Assembly (NCBI RefSeq): GCF_014204525.1 | Contig: NZ_JACHLP010000002.1 | Location: 434,001-498,000 of the forward strand | Direction: 5' to 3' | DNA length: 64,000 nt | Source: Roseateles oligotrophus | Lineage (GTDB): Bacteria > Pseudomonadota > Gammaproteobacteria > Burkholderiales > Burkholderiaceae_C | Part shown: positions 29,216 to 37,197 of the stretch, piece by piece | Layout: the number at the start of each line of letters is the position of its first letter | Position numbering within the stretch: position 1 is the first letter of the stretch | Program-made: the position numbers and the translations under genes | Notes under the pieces: generated by a model | What the model was told of the DNA's origin: nothing | What the model saw: the letters and a program-made list of their open reading frames with translations, nothing else | The model's database searches: none

Positions 29216-31084
29216 ATGGGCGTCAAAAGCGTTTTCTCGGGTCTTTGGTGGGTGCTGAAAAAGTTCTGGGGCGCCTTGGACGCGACCCGGCGCGTGCTCT
29301 TCAATCTGCTGATCCTGGTCGTTCTGATCGCCCTGGTCGGCGGCCTGCTCAACCATGGCCCCAAGCCCTTGCAGGACAAGACCACCCTGGTGCTGAATCT
29401 GCATGGCCCGCTGGTGGAGCAGTTCTCCGGCTCGCCGCGCGACACCGCCGTGGCCCAGCTGCAAGGCACAAAGCAGAAACAGACCCGCTTGCGCGATGTG
29501 CTGGCGACCCTGGACGCCGCCGCCAAGGACCCCAAGATCGGCAGCGTGCTGCTGGACCTGGACGCGTTCGGCGGCGCCGGCCTGGCCGGCCTGAACGAGG
29601 TGGCGGCCGCGCTGGATCGCTTCAAGGCCAGCGGCAAGCCCGTGCTGGCCTATGGCGACAGCTATAACCAACGGGGCTACTTCCTGGCCGCGCGCGCCAA
29701 CGAGATCTATCTGCACCCCATGGGCATGGTGTTGATCGAGGGCTTTGGCCGCTACCGCACTTATTACAAGGACGCACTGGACCGCCTGGGCGTGAGCGCC
29801 AATGTGCTGCGCGTCGGTGCCTTCAAGAACGCGGCCGAGCCCTATTTCGCCAACGCGCCATCGCCGGCCGCGCTGGAGGCCGAGAGCTATCTCTACGGTG
29901 ATCTGTGGGCCCGCTACACCGCCTCGGTGGAGGCCGCCCGCAAGCTGCCCAAGGGCAGCATCGCGCAAGGCATAGAAAAGCTGCCCGAGGCCTTGGCGGC
30001 CGTCAAGGGCAACACCGCCAAGCTGGCCTTCCAGAGCAAGCTGGTGGACGGCATCAAGACCCGCGATGAGATGCGCGACTTGCTGATGGCCCGCGGCGCC
30101 AAGGACGATAAGGGCAATAGCTATCGCCGCATCTCTTTTGACGAGTACCAGGCCTATCTGAAGCCTGAGGCCAGCCATGGCCCCGCGGTGGGCGTGGTGG
30201 TGGCCGAGGGCGAGATCGTCGACGGCGACGCCGCGGCCGGCCGCATCGGTGGCGACTCCACCGCCCGCCAGATCCGCCAGGCGCGCGAGGACGAGAGCGT
30301 CAAGGCCGTGGTGCTGCGCGTCAACTCGCCCGGCGGCAGCGCTTTTGCCTCCGAGATCGTGCGGCGTGAGCTGGAGCTGACCAAGAAGGCCGGCAAGCCG
30401 GTGGTGATCTCCATGGGCGATGTGGCGGCCTCGGGCGGCTACTGGATCGCCATGTCGTCCGACGAGGTGATTGCCGATCCGGCCACCGTCACCGGCTCGA
30501 TCGGCGTCTTCGGCATGCTGCCCACGGCCGACAAGCTGCTGGACAAGCTCTCCATCCACACCGGTGGCTACACCAGCACCTGGCTGGCCGGCGGCTTCGA
30601 CCCGCGCCGGCCGCTGGACCCGCGCATGCAGGCCACCGTGCAGCAAGGCATCAACCATATCTACGAGGAGTTCACGAGCAAGGCCGCGGCCGCGCGCAAG
30701 AAGAGCGTGGCCGAGATCGACGCCGTCGCCCAGGGCCGCGTCTGGACCGGCGCCCAGGCCAAGGAGCGCGGTCTGATCGACCGCCTTGGCAGCTTTGACG
30801 ACGCCGTCCAGTCGGCCGCCAAGCTGGCCAAGCTGGAAGGCCAGCCGCGCCTGAACTACATCGAGCGCGAGCTGGGCCGCTTCGAGCGCCTGCTGGCCAG
30901 CCTGGACGAAGTCCTGGCGCCCGCGATCGCCACCTCGATTGGCAATGCGCTGCGCGCCGAGCTGGGCTTCAGCCTGCCTAAGGCGGCGCAGCAACTGCAA
31001 GGCGAGTTGGCCTTTGCGGCCGAGCTGAGCGAGGGCAAGAAGCCCTTCGGCGCGGTGGTGCATTGCCTATGCATGGCACCTTGA
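29216..31084 (+). CDS. sppA: Signal peptide peptidase SppA (67K type)
   Basis: A 622-aa membrane serine protease that degrades cleaved signal peptides. A TM segment lies near residues 27-45. Two peptidase S49 halves follow. The N-terminal half has the catalytic Lys region VGAFKNAAEPY. The C-terminal half has the Ser region VISMGDVAASGGYWIAM, with oxyanion motif VNSPGGSAFASE. The length fits the double-domain 67K family. ATG at 29216 is preferred to GTG at 29210 because CGGAG lies about 8 nt before it. Confidence 0.95.
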   Translation: MGVKSVFSGLWWVLKKFWGALDATRRVLFNLLILVVLIALVGGLLNHGPKPLQDKTTLVLNLHGPLVEQFSGSPRDTAVAQLQGTKQKQTRLRDVLATLDAAAKDPKIGSVLLDLDAFGGAGLAGLNEVAAALDRFKASGKPVLAYGDSYNQRGYFLAARANEIYLHPMGMVLIEGFGRYRTYYKDALDRLGVSANVLRVGAFKNAAEPYFANAPSPAALEAESYLYGDLWARYTASVEAARKLPKGSIAQGIEKLPEALAAVKGNTAKLAFQSKLVDGIKTRDEMRDLLMARGAKDDKGNSYRRISFDEYQAYLKPEASHGPAVGVVVAEGEIVDGDAAAGRIGGDSTARQIRQAREDESVKAVVLRVNSPGGSAFASEIVRRELELTKKAGKPVVISMGDVAASGGYWIAMSSDEVIADPATVTGSIGVFGMLPTADKLLDKLSIHTGGYTSTWLAGGFDPRRPLDPRMQATVQQGINHIYEEFTSKAAAARKKSVAEIDAVAQGRVWTGAQAKERGLIDRLGSFDDAVQSAAKLAKLEGQPRLNYIERELGRFERLLASLDEVLAPAIATSIGNALRAELGFSLPKAAQQLQGELAFAAELSEGKKPFGAVVHCLCMAP

Positions 31085-31192
31085 GGGGCAGCCCCGGCGC
31101 ATGCGGGAGTTTTTGCTGCGCACGCCGGATCGGCATCGGATCATGTTTGGGCAGCGGGATGCGAGCCCGTGAAAAGCTTGAATTCAGCAGGT

Positions 31193-31221
31193 TTGCCAAA
31201 TTTTGCCAAGCAATTTATGCT
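31193..31221 (+). promoter_or_regulatory. Promoter and direct-repeat operator of the ParDE operon
   Basis: TTGCCA (31193-31198), 17 bp, then TATGCT (31216-31221) gives a strong sigma-70 promoter. Transcription would start at about the A of the antitoxin ATG (31228), so the mRNA may be leaderless; no ribosome site is visible. TTTGCCAA occurs twice, at 31192-31199 and 31202-31209, exactly 10 bp apart and on top of the promoter. This is a likely operator for autorepression by the ribbon-helix-helix antitoxin. Confidence 0.65.
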
Positions 31222-31227
31222 CGCGGC

Positions 31228-31479
31228 ATGAGCACCATGAACATCTCCTTGCCCGACAGTCTCAAGACTTTTGTCGACTCGCAAGTCAGTCAGCGCGGCT
31301 ATGGCACCAGCAGCGAGTATGTGCGCGAGTTGATTCGTCGGGACCAGGACAAGCAGCAATTGCGTAGCTTGCTGCTGGCGGGCGCCGAATCCGAACCGAC
31401 CCCGGCGGTTGACGCTGGGTACTTTGAGGTCTTGCGCAAGCGTGTTCTCCAGCCTGCTGGCAAGCGCAAAAAAGCGTGA
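31228..31479 (+). CDS. Type II antitoxin, ParD/CopG family
   Basis: An 83-aa antitoxin. The ribbon-helix-helix DNA-binding strand is MNISLPDSLKTFVDSQV, followed by the ParD signature GYGTSSEYVRELIRRDQ. The flexible C-terminal part (residues of about 45-83) would wrap the toxin. Initiation could be at ATG 31228 or ATG 31237. The stop overlaps the toxin's GTG (GTGA). GC content is lower than in flanking chromosomal genes, as expected of a mobile TA module. Confidence 0.92.
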   Translation: MSTMNISLPDSLKTFVDSQVSQRGYGTSSEYVRELIRRDQDKQQLRSLLLAGAESEPTPAVDAGYFEVLRKRVLQPAGKRKKA

Positions 31480-31805
31480 AGGCCAAGCCGCTTGTTCCAC
31501 GCGCCCTGGCCCGGCAGGATGTCGATCAAGCTATCGCCTACTATCTGGCTGAGCATGCTCCTCAAGCTGCGCTTGGGTTTGTTGACGCATTGGAAGCCGC
31601 TTACGCCCATATCGCCAACAGTCCCGCTGCTGGATCGCCTCGCTACGCTCAGGAACTCGATATTCCAGGCTTGCGCAGCTGGCTGCTGACTCGCTACCCA
31701 TTTCGGGTTTTTTACCTTGAGCGACCCGCATCCATCGACATCTGGCGCGTGTTGCACACCCGCCGCGATATCCCCAGTTCCTTGCAAGAATCCGAGAGCG
31801 AGTGA
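31476..31805 (+). CDS. Type II toxin, ParE/RelE family
   Basis: A 109-aa toxin with the RelE/ParE fold. The N-terminal helix LARQDVDQAIAYYLAEHAPQ, the loop GSPRYAQELDIPGLRSWLL and the strand YPFRVFYLERP with IDIWRVLHTRRD are standard for ParE. ParE toxins poison DNA gyrase; RelE relatives cut mRNA, and sequence alone favours ParE. GTG start overlaps the antitoxin stop in GTGA, ensuring lower toxin synthesis. Confidence 0.92.
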   Translation: MKAKPLVPRALARQDVDQAIAYYLAEHAPQAALGFVDALEAAYAHIANSPAAGSPRYAQELDIPGLRSWLLTRYPFRVFYLERPASIDIWRVLHTRRDIPSSLQESESE

Positions 31806-31812
31806 GGTCGAC

Positions 31813-32249
31813 TTGGCGGATTTTGACGTGAACAAATCGATCGCCCCGTTTGAGCCCTTGCATTACGCCGCCGCACGCGAGCTGTGGGAGCGAACGCCCG
31901 GGGTCGGGCTGAGCGGGGCGGATGAGCGCCAGGCCATCGAGCAATTCCTTGCGCGAAACCCTGCCTCAGTCTTGTTGCATTGAGCGAGGGCGCGGTGCTT
32001 GGCACCATCCTCGTCGGGCACGATGGCCGGCGTGGCCTCATTCATCATCTGGCGGTGGCGTCCGAGAGTCAGCGTAAAGGCATCGGTACTTCGCTGGTGC
32101 ATGAAGGCTTGCGGCGCCTGCGCGCCGTGGGCATTCAAAAATGCCATCTGCTGGTCTACGCGGACAACGTCTGCGGCCGGGCATTCTTGGAGCGGGTGGG
32201 GGCGGAGCATCGAGACGCTCTGGCGATCTACTCGCTGCTTGTCAAGTAA
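31813..32249 (+). pseudogene. GNAT acetyltransferase gene split by a frameshift
   Basis: The first frame encodes NKSIAPFEPLHYAAARELW to ARNPASVLLH and stops at 31981. The second, in the -1 frame, starts with LSEGAVLGTILVGHDG and continues with LIHHLAVASESQRKGIGTSL (motif A) and VYADNVCGRAFLERVGAE (motif B). Adding one base in TTGTTGCATTG (31972-31982) would restore SVLLALSEGAVLGT, a normal GNAT strand. The gene is therefore inactive or programmed to shift, or there is a sequencing error. A GAGTGAGG site precedes a TTG start 7 nt after the toxin stop, so it follows parDE closely. Confidence 0.8.
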
Positions 32250-32277
32250 GCTGCATAAGCGGCTTGATCTCGAACGC

Positions 32278-32283
32278 TATACT
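32278..32283 (+). promoter_or_regulatory. metX: -10 element of the metX leader
   Basis: TATACT lies so that transcription would start near 32290, precisely at the first base of the SAM-II P1 stem. No clear -35 is seen. Position relative to the riboswitch is the main support. Confidence 0.55.
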
Positions 32284-32289
32284 CCCCAC

Positions 32290-32343
32290 AGCGCCGATTT
32301 GTTCCGAATTGCGGGCGCTTTAGAAATACAGCTAAAGAGGGGC
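32290..32343 (+). promoter_or_regulatory. SAM-II riboswitch upstream of metX
   Basis: P1 is AGCGCC (32290-32295) paired with GGCGCT (32314-32319). The conserved core follows the known SAM-II pattern: GATTTG after the first strand, TTGC before the second, then GCTAAAG (32331-32337) in the pseudoknot strand and GGGG. The gene controlled, metX, is the classical SAM-II target. Binding of S-adenosylmethionine would switch off methionine synthesis. An intrinsic terminator follows at once, so control may be at transcription rather than only at ribosome binding. Confidence 0.88.
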
Positions 32344-32351
32344 GCTCCGGG

Positions 32352-32389
32352 AACCGGCGTCCGCTTTGGCGGAGCCGGTTTTTGTTTTT
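32352..32389 (+). terminator. Intrinsic terminator in the metX leader
   Basis: AACCGGC pairs with GCCGGTT and, inside, TCCGC with GCGGA around a TTTG loop. T-rich TTTTTGTTTTT follows directly and runs into the GGAG ribosome site of metX. It lies 9 bp after the SAM-II core and is well placed as the off-state structure of the switch. Confidence 0.85.
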
Positions 32390-32405
32390 GGGAGCATGCA
32401 TCAAA

Positions 32406-33542
32406 GTGGCAGTCGCAGACATCGGGCAGGTCAGCCCGCAAACCATGCACTTCAACACGCCCCTGCCGCTGCGCAGCGGCGCACAGCTGGCAAGTTATCA
32501 GCTGGTCTACGAGACCTATGGCCAGCTCAATGCCGAGTGTTCCAATGCCGTGCTGGTCTGCCATGCGCTCAATGCCAGCCACCACCTGGCCGGCAGCTAT
32601 GCGGGCCAGGAAAATAGCGAGGGCTGGTGGAACAATCTGATCGGTCCGGGCAAGCCCCTGGATACCGACAAGTTCTTCGTCATCGGCATCAACAATCTGG
32701 GCTCCTGCTTCGGCTCCACCGGGCCCATGCACACCAACCCGGCGACCGGCCAGATCTACGGCGCCGATTTTCCCGTCGTCACGGTGCAGGACTGGGTCGA
32801 TGCCCAGGCCCGTGTGCTGGACGAGTTAGGCATCCAGCAATTGGCGGCCGTGCTGGGTGGATCCTTGGGCGGCATGCAGGCGCTGGACTGGTCGCTGCGC
32901 TACCCCGAGCGCATGCGCCACTGCATCGCCATCGCGACGGCGCCGGCCCTGTCGGCGCAGAACATCGCCTTCAACGAGGTGGCGCGCCGCGCCATCATCA
33001 CCGACCCCGATTTCCACGGCGGCCATTTCTACGCCCATGGCGTCGTGCCCAAGCGCGGCCTGCGGGTGGCGCGCATGATTGGCCACATCACCTACCTCAG
33101 CGACGATGTGATGGAGAGCAAGTTCGGCCGCCAGATGCGCGCCGCCGAGCTGGGCTATAGCACCCAGGACATCGAGTTCCAGATCGAGAGCTATCTGCGC
33201 TACCAGGGCGACAAGTTCAGCGATTACTTCGACGCCAACACCTATCTGCTGATCACCCGCGCGCTGGACTATTTCGACCCGGCGCGCGAGCACGGCGGCG
33301 ATCTGAGCCGCACCTTTGCCAGCGCCCGCTGCAAATACCTGCTGGCCAGCTTCACGACGGACTGGCGCTTCTCGCCGGCGCGCTCGCGCGAGATCGTCAA
33401 GGCCTTGCTGGACAACAAGCGCGATGTGTCCTACGCGGAGATCGACGCGCCGCATGGCCACGATGCCTTTCTGCTCGAAGACCCGCGCTACCACGGCTTG
33501 TTGCGAGCCTATTTCCAACGCATTGCAGGAGAGCAAGCATGA
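32406..33542 (+). CDS. metX: Homoserine O-acyltransferase
   Basis: A protein of about 378 aa (alpha/beta hydrolase fold) that acylates L-homoserine, the first committed step of methionine synthesis. The nucleophile is in [19 protein letters not shown], the catalytic His in [10 protein letters not shown], and [11 protein letters not shown] is characteristic. Members from this bacterial group mostly use succinyl-CoA although named acetyltransferases, so the acyl donor is uncertain. GTG at 32406 is chosen: GGGAG lies about 12 nt upstream and the N-terminus [13 protein letters not shown] aligns with the family. ATG 32444 is an alternative. It overlaps metW by ATGA. Confidence 0.95.
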   Translation: MAVADIGQVSPQTMHFNTPLPLRSGAQLASYQLVYETYGQLNAECSNAVLVCHALNASHHLAGSYAGQENSEGWWNNLIGPGKPLDTDKFFVIGINNLGSCFGSTGPMHTNPATGQIYGADFPVVTVQDWVDAQARVLDELGIQQLAAVLGGSLGGMQALDWSLRYPERMRHCIAIATAPALSAQNIAFNEVARRAIITDPDFHGGHFYAHGVVPKRGLRVARMIGHITYLSDDVMESKFGRQMRAAELGYSTQDIEFQIESYLRYQGDKFSDYFDANTYLLITRALDYFDPAREHGGDLSRTFASARCKYLLASFTTDWRFSPARSREIVKALLDNKRDVSYAEIDAPHGHDAFLLEDPRYHGLLRAYFQRIAGEQA

Positions 33543-34117
33543 GCACGGTGATGGAACAGATCGCCGCCCTGGTGCCCCCGGGCTCGCGGGTGCTGGACCT
33601 GGGCTGCGGCACCGGCGCCCTGCTGGATCATCTGCAGAAACAGCGCGGCTGCACCGGCTACGGCGTGGAGCTGGACGACGCCAATCTGCTGGCCTGCGCC
33701 CAGCGCGGCGTCAATGTGATCCAGCTCAATCTGGAGGATGGTCTGTCCATCTTCGAGGACCAGAGCTTTGATGTGGTGCTGCAGCTGGAGACCTTGCAGC
33801 ATCTGCGCAATACCGAGCTGATGCTGCGCGAGACGGCGCGGGTGGGCCGCATCGGCATCGTCAGCTTCCCCAACTTTGCCCACTGGCCCAACCGCCTGCA
33901 GGTGATGTTGGGCCGCATGCCGGTGACCCGGGTGCTGCCTTACGAGTGGTATGACACGCCCAATATCCGCGTCGGTACCTACGCCGACTTCGAGGTGCTG
34001 GCGCGCAAGAACCGCCTGCGCGTGCTGGACAGCTTCGGCATCCAGAACGGCCAGGCCGTGCGCAGCCTGCCCAATCTGCTCTCCAGCATGGCGGTGTTCA
34101 AGTTTGACCGTGGTTGA
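33539..34117 (+). CDS. metW: Methionine biosynthesis protein MetW
   Basis: A 192-aa protein with a class-I methyltransferase-like fold: motif I is [15 protein letters not shown] and a later [13 protein letters not shown]. MetW works with MetX in homoserine acylation in many beta- and gammaproteobacteria; its catalytic role, if any, is unclear. The gene overlaps metX by 4 nt and is under the same SAM-II switch. Confidence 0.95.
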   Translation: MSTVMEQIAALVPPGSRVLDLGCGTGALLDHLQKQRGCTGYGVELDDANLLACAQRGVNVIQLNLEDGLSIFEDQSFDVVLQLETLQHLRNTELMLRETARVGRIGIVSFPNFAHWPNRLQVMLGRMPVTRVLPYEWYDTPNIRVGTYADFEVLARKNRLRVLDSFGIQNGQAVRSLPNLLSSMAVFKFDRG

Positions 34118-34268
34118 ATCGAACTGAGGTGCCTGTCCGCGACAGGGCGGCGATCTCCTTGATCAAATGCGGGGGCAGGATGCCGCCGTGCTGCTACGCT
34201 CCAGCGTGGCGTTCTTCGACGTCGTTCAGGGGCCCCTCGCCCGAATCGCCTGGGGGATGGATGCTGGG

Positions 34269-35141
34269 ATGAGTTGGCGAAGGGCTGGGCCCGCAAGGAA
34301 ATTCTGCATGGCCATGGCGCTGGGCCTGGCCGCACCGTTGGCGGCCCTGGCGGGCTGCAGCCAGCCGATTCAGGTCCCCGTCGCGCCGACCGGATTCAAT
34401 GTGCTGCTGCGCCCTGAGCTGGACGACCGGGTGGAAGGGGTCTACCCCGATCTGCTGCGCCAGCTGGGCCAGGCGCTGGGCTGTGAATTCACCTTTCCCG
34501 TGGTGCCGCGGGCCCGCGTGGCGCTGATGTTTTTTGAGGCCAAGGAGGCGGATATTTTCGTGCCCGCCTCGCGCACGGCGGAGCGCGATCTCAAGGCCTT
34601 GTTCGTGCCCATGCTGAGACTGACGCCCAGCTTGATCACCCTGGCCTCAAGACCGCTGGCCGTGAACGATGTGGCGGGGCTGCTGCAGGCCAAGACCGCC
34701 TTGCGTGGCGCCATGGTGCGCAGCTACACCTGGGGCGACGAATACGAGGCCTTGATGCGCCAGCTGGTGGCCGAGAAACGCATCGATTTCGTCGCCGATT
34801 TGCGCACCGTGAGCCAGATGCTGCGCAGTGGCCGGGTGGACTTCACCATCCTGCCTCCCACCTTGCTGTACTCGGCGCTGCAAGAGCCGGGTGCGGTGGC
34901 GGCTGCGGCCAAGGAAGGGGCGCTCGCCTTCACCCGCGAGTTCCGTTTCACCGCCTTGCGTGGACTGCCGCGTTCCGAAGTCGGCGCCTATCTCTCGCGT
35001 CAAACCCTGACGGCCAACGATCTGCAATTGCTGCGCGAGGGCCTGGGCCGTGCCGCCCGCGACGGCAGCCTGATGCGCAGCCTGCAGCGCTACTACCCGG
35101 CCGAGGTGTTGCGGCAGGACGTGCAGATCATCGCCAACTGA
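34269..35141 (+). CDS. Orphan solute-binding lipoprotein (family 3 type)
   Basis: A protein of about 290 aa with a lipoprotein signal (lipobox LAGC, Cys 30). The mature protein follows the amino-acid-binding (SBP_bac_3) pattern: FNVLLRPELDDRVEGVYPDLL, then KEADIFVPASRTAERD, and a C-terminal lobe AARDGSLMRSLQRYYP. No ABC permease or ATPase is nearby, so it may feed a distant transporter or be sensory. The start is uncertain; ATGs at 34257 and 34167 are in frame. The stop codon is embedded in a 13-bp hairpin. Confidence 0.8.
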   Translation: MSWRRAGPARKFCMAMALGLAAPLAALAGCSQPIQVPVAPTGFNVLLRPELDDRVEGVYPDLLRQLGQALGCEFTFPVVPRARVALMFFEAKEADIFVPASRTAERDLKALFVPMLRLTPSLITLASRPLAVNDVAGLLQAKTALRGAMVRSYTWGDEYEALMRQLVAEKRIDFVADLRTVSQMLRSGRVDFTILPPTLLYSALQEPGAVAAAAKEGALAFTREFRFTALRGLPRSEVGAYLSRQTLTANDLQLLREGLGRAARDGSLMRSLQRYYPAEVLRQDVQIIAN

Positions 35142-35178
35142 GCGCTCAACAAAACCCTGCTGGCCTTGTTGAGCGCTC
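35140..35178. terminator. Long hairpin between convergent genes
   Basis: GAGCGCTCAACAA and TTGTTGAGCGCTC form a perfect 13-bp stem with a 13-nt loop. The left arm begins inside the TGA of the binding-protein gene. Each arm contains the 8-bp palindrome GAGCGCTC. No T-run follows, but the position between convergent genes suits a two-way terminator. Confidence 0.55.
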
Positions 35179-35192
35179 GCGTCCCTTGATGC

Positions 35193-36083
35193 TCAGCAAG
35201 CCTTGCGCAAGCTCGCGTTCTTGATGGCCTCGATCATGGCGGCTTGCGCCAGGGGGGTGCTGGCGATGCCGCCGTGGCCGACACCGGGGACCCGAACCAG
35301 GGTGGCGCATTGCCTGTGCTGCATATGTTGGAGGATGTCCTGGCTGAAGCGCGGGGGCGTGGTCTCGTCTTTTTCTCCGGCCAGCAGCAGGGTCGGGCGC
35401 TGCAGGTCTTGCAAGGCCTTGCGATTGTCAAAGGCGCGCACGCTGTCGGCCAGGGTGACGGTGACAAAGGGCGTGGCATACCAGGGCACGCGCTGGTCGG
35501 CCCAATCCTGGGCATTGGTCAGGCTGCCCTCCAGAATCAGCGCCTGGGGCGGCAGCTCCTGGCTCAGATGGCCGCTCACCAAGCTGCCCAGGGAATAGCC
35601 CCAGTACACCAGGGGCAGGGCCTCGCCACCCAGGCGGCGCGCCTCGGCCACGATGGCGCTGGCATCGCCGCGCAGCTGCGGGGTGCCGCCCTGGCCTTCG
35701 CTGAGGCCGGTGCCACGGTAGTCCCATAGCAGCAGATGGGCGGGCAGGGCTGCGCTGGTATGGAGCAAGCCCTTGATGGTTTTGGGAATCGTGTTGCCGG
35801 CGCCCTGGAAGTAGACCAGGGTGGCTTGTGCCCCGGGCTTGCGGACGAAGACACCGTTCAGCAGCGTGCCGTCGGCCGCCTTGATGCTGAAGCGCTCCAG
35901 CTGGGCGGCCGAGCCTTGGGCCTGGGCTTGTGCCTGGCCGAACCAGTCGTCCTGCGGGGCCGCTTGGCCACGGCGGAACATATCGCCGTCTTGCACATCG
36001 ATATGGGTGCAGGCGCTCAGGCCGAGGGCGAGCAAGCTGCTGAGCGCGGTGGCGCGCAGGCCGCGCGAGGTGAGGCGTTTCAT
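35193..36083 (-). CDS. Alpha/beta-hydrolase lipoprotein
   Basis: A 296-aa lipoprotein (lipobox LSAC, Cys 25). The hydrolase core has VYFQGAGNTIP as the oxyanion-hole strand, DYRGTGLSEGQGG, the nucleophile elbow YWGYSLGSLVSGH, the acid in LLLAGEKDETTPP and the histidine in VPGVGHGGIAS. It resembles YfhR/BEM46-type hydrolases. It should sit in the periplasm or outer membrane and cleave an ester; the substrate is unknown. Single-gene unit. Confidence 0.88.
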   Translation of the reverse strand: MKRLTSRGLRATALSSLLALGLSACTHIDVQDGDMFRRGQAAPQDDWFGQAQAQAQGSAAQLERFSIKAADGTLLNGVFVRKPGAQATLVYFQGAGNTIPKTIKGLLHTSAALPAHLLLWDYRGTGLSEGQGGTPQLRGDASAIVAEARRLGGEALPLVYWGYSLGSLVSGHLSQELPPQALILEGSLTNAQDWADQRVPWYATPFVTVTLADSVRAFDNRKALQDLQRPTLLLAGEKDETTPPRFSQDILQHMQHRQCATLVRVPGVGHGGIASTPLAQAAMIEAIKNASLRKAC

Positions 36084-36178
36084 GGCGGGTGGCGGAGGCT
36101 TGAGGAAGAAATGGCCGGCAGTTTAAGCTGGCTGCCGACCCCAGACCATGGGCAGGGGGCGTTGCAAGGGCGACCAGT

Positions 36179-37024
36179 TCATGCTGATTTCTCCGCCGCG
36201 TTCAAGGGCGCGAACTCGCCCGGCTTCTTGAGCTTCCAGGCCATGATGGCGCGGCCCATTTCTTCCACATCGAAGATGGCGCTTTGCAGCAGCGTCATCT
36301 GTTGCAGCGAGGCGGCGACGCCGTGGTCGCGGGCGTGGTTCATGGCCAGCTTGCTGCCGGCTATCGCCAGGGGCGATTTGCCGGCGATCTGGCGGGCGAT
36401 GGTCATGGCGTGCTCCAGCAGGGCGGCCTGGTCGGGCAGCACGGCGTTGACCAGGCCGGCGCTGAGGGCCCGCTCGGCGCCCAGGCGCTCGCCGGTATAA
36501 GCCATCTCGCGGGCCAGGCCGGCGGGCATCAGCTGTTGCAGGCGCTGCAGCACGCCCAGATCGGCCGTCATGCCGATCTGGATCTCTTGCACGCTGAAAA
36601 AGGCGTCGGCCGTGGCGAAGCGCATATCGCAGGCGGCCGCCAGGTCCAGGGCGCCGCCGATGCAGCCGCCTTGCACGGCACACAGCACCGGGAAGCGAGC
36701 CTCGTCCAGGGCGCTGAAGCAGTCCATCAGCTGGCGCAATGTGGTTTGGAAAGCCAGGCGGGCGCGGGCAGAGCGGGTGTCCAGCAAGGCGGACTGCGAG
36801 GCAAAGGTCTCCAGCGCCATGCCGGCGCTGAAATGCTTGCCGGTGGATGAGATCAGCAGCACGCGGGTGCGGCCCGCGGCATCCAGCTCGCGCACCGCAT
36901 CGCGCAGGGCCGGGAAGAAGGCCGGGGCCATGGTGTTCATGCGTTCGGGGCGATTGAGCTGCAGATGGGCAATGCCCGTTGCGTCCTCGTCTTCGCATGC
37001 GCTGAGGGTGAAGAAATCGTTCAT
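36179..37024 (-). CDS. Enoyl-CoA hydratase/isomerase (crotonase) family protein
   Basis: A 281-aa crotonase. The CoA-binding/oxyanion region includes STGKHFSAGMALETF and VQGGCIGGALDLAAACDMRFA; the Ech1-like body continues with EIQIGMTADLGVLQRL. The Asp in that segment suggests a dienoyl-CoA isomerase-like chemistry rather than plain hydration, but this is a family guess. A GGAGG site 8 nt before the ATG at 37024 fixes the start. It is not in a fatty-acid oxidation cluster. Confidence 0.9.
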   Translation of the reverse strand: MNDFFTLSACEDEDATGIAHLQLNRPERMNTMAPAFFPALRDAVRELDAAGRTRVLLISSTGKHFSAGMALETFASQSALLDTRSARARLAFQTTLRQLMDCFSALDEARFPVLCAVQGGCIGGALDLAAACDMRFATADAFFSVQEIQIGMTADLGVLQRLQQLMPAGLAREMAYTGERLGAERALSAGLVNAVLPDQAALLEHAMTIARQIAGKSPLAIAGSKLAMNHARDHGVAASLQQMTLLQSAIFDVEEMGRAIMAWKLKKPGEFAPLNAAEKSA

Positions 37025-37197
37025 GGTCGGGCCTCCCTGTGAATGCCAAGTTTTTGCTGTGCGCAAGCCTAGTCTTCTAGCGCATCGCTGCTGTCCGCCG
37101 TGTGACATCGCCGGTGGATTAGACCGGGCTGCCCAGAGCTTCGATGCGCGGGCAAGCCCTGGGGTGGGCCGGGCAGGTGGCTGTCTACACTGGGGCC

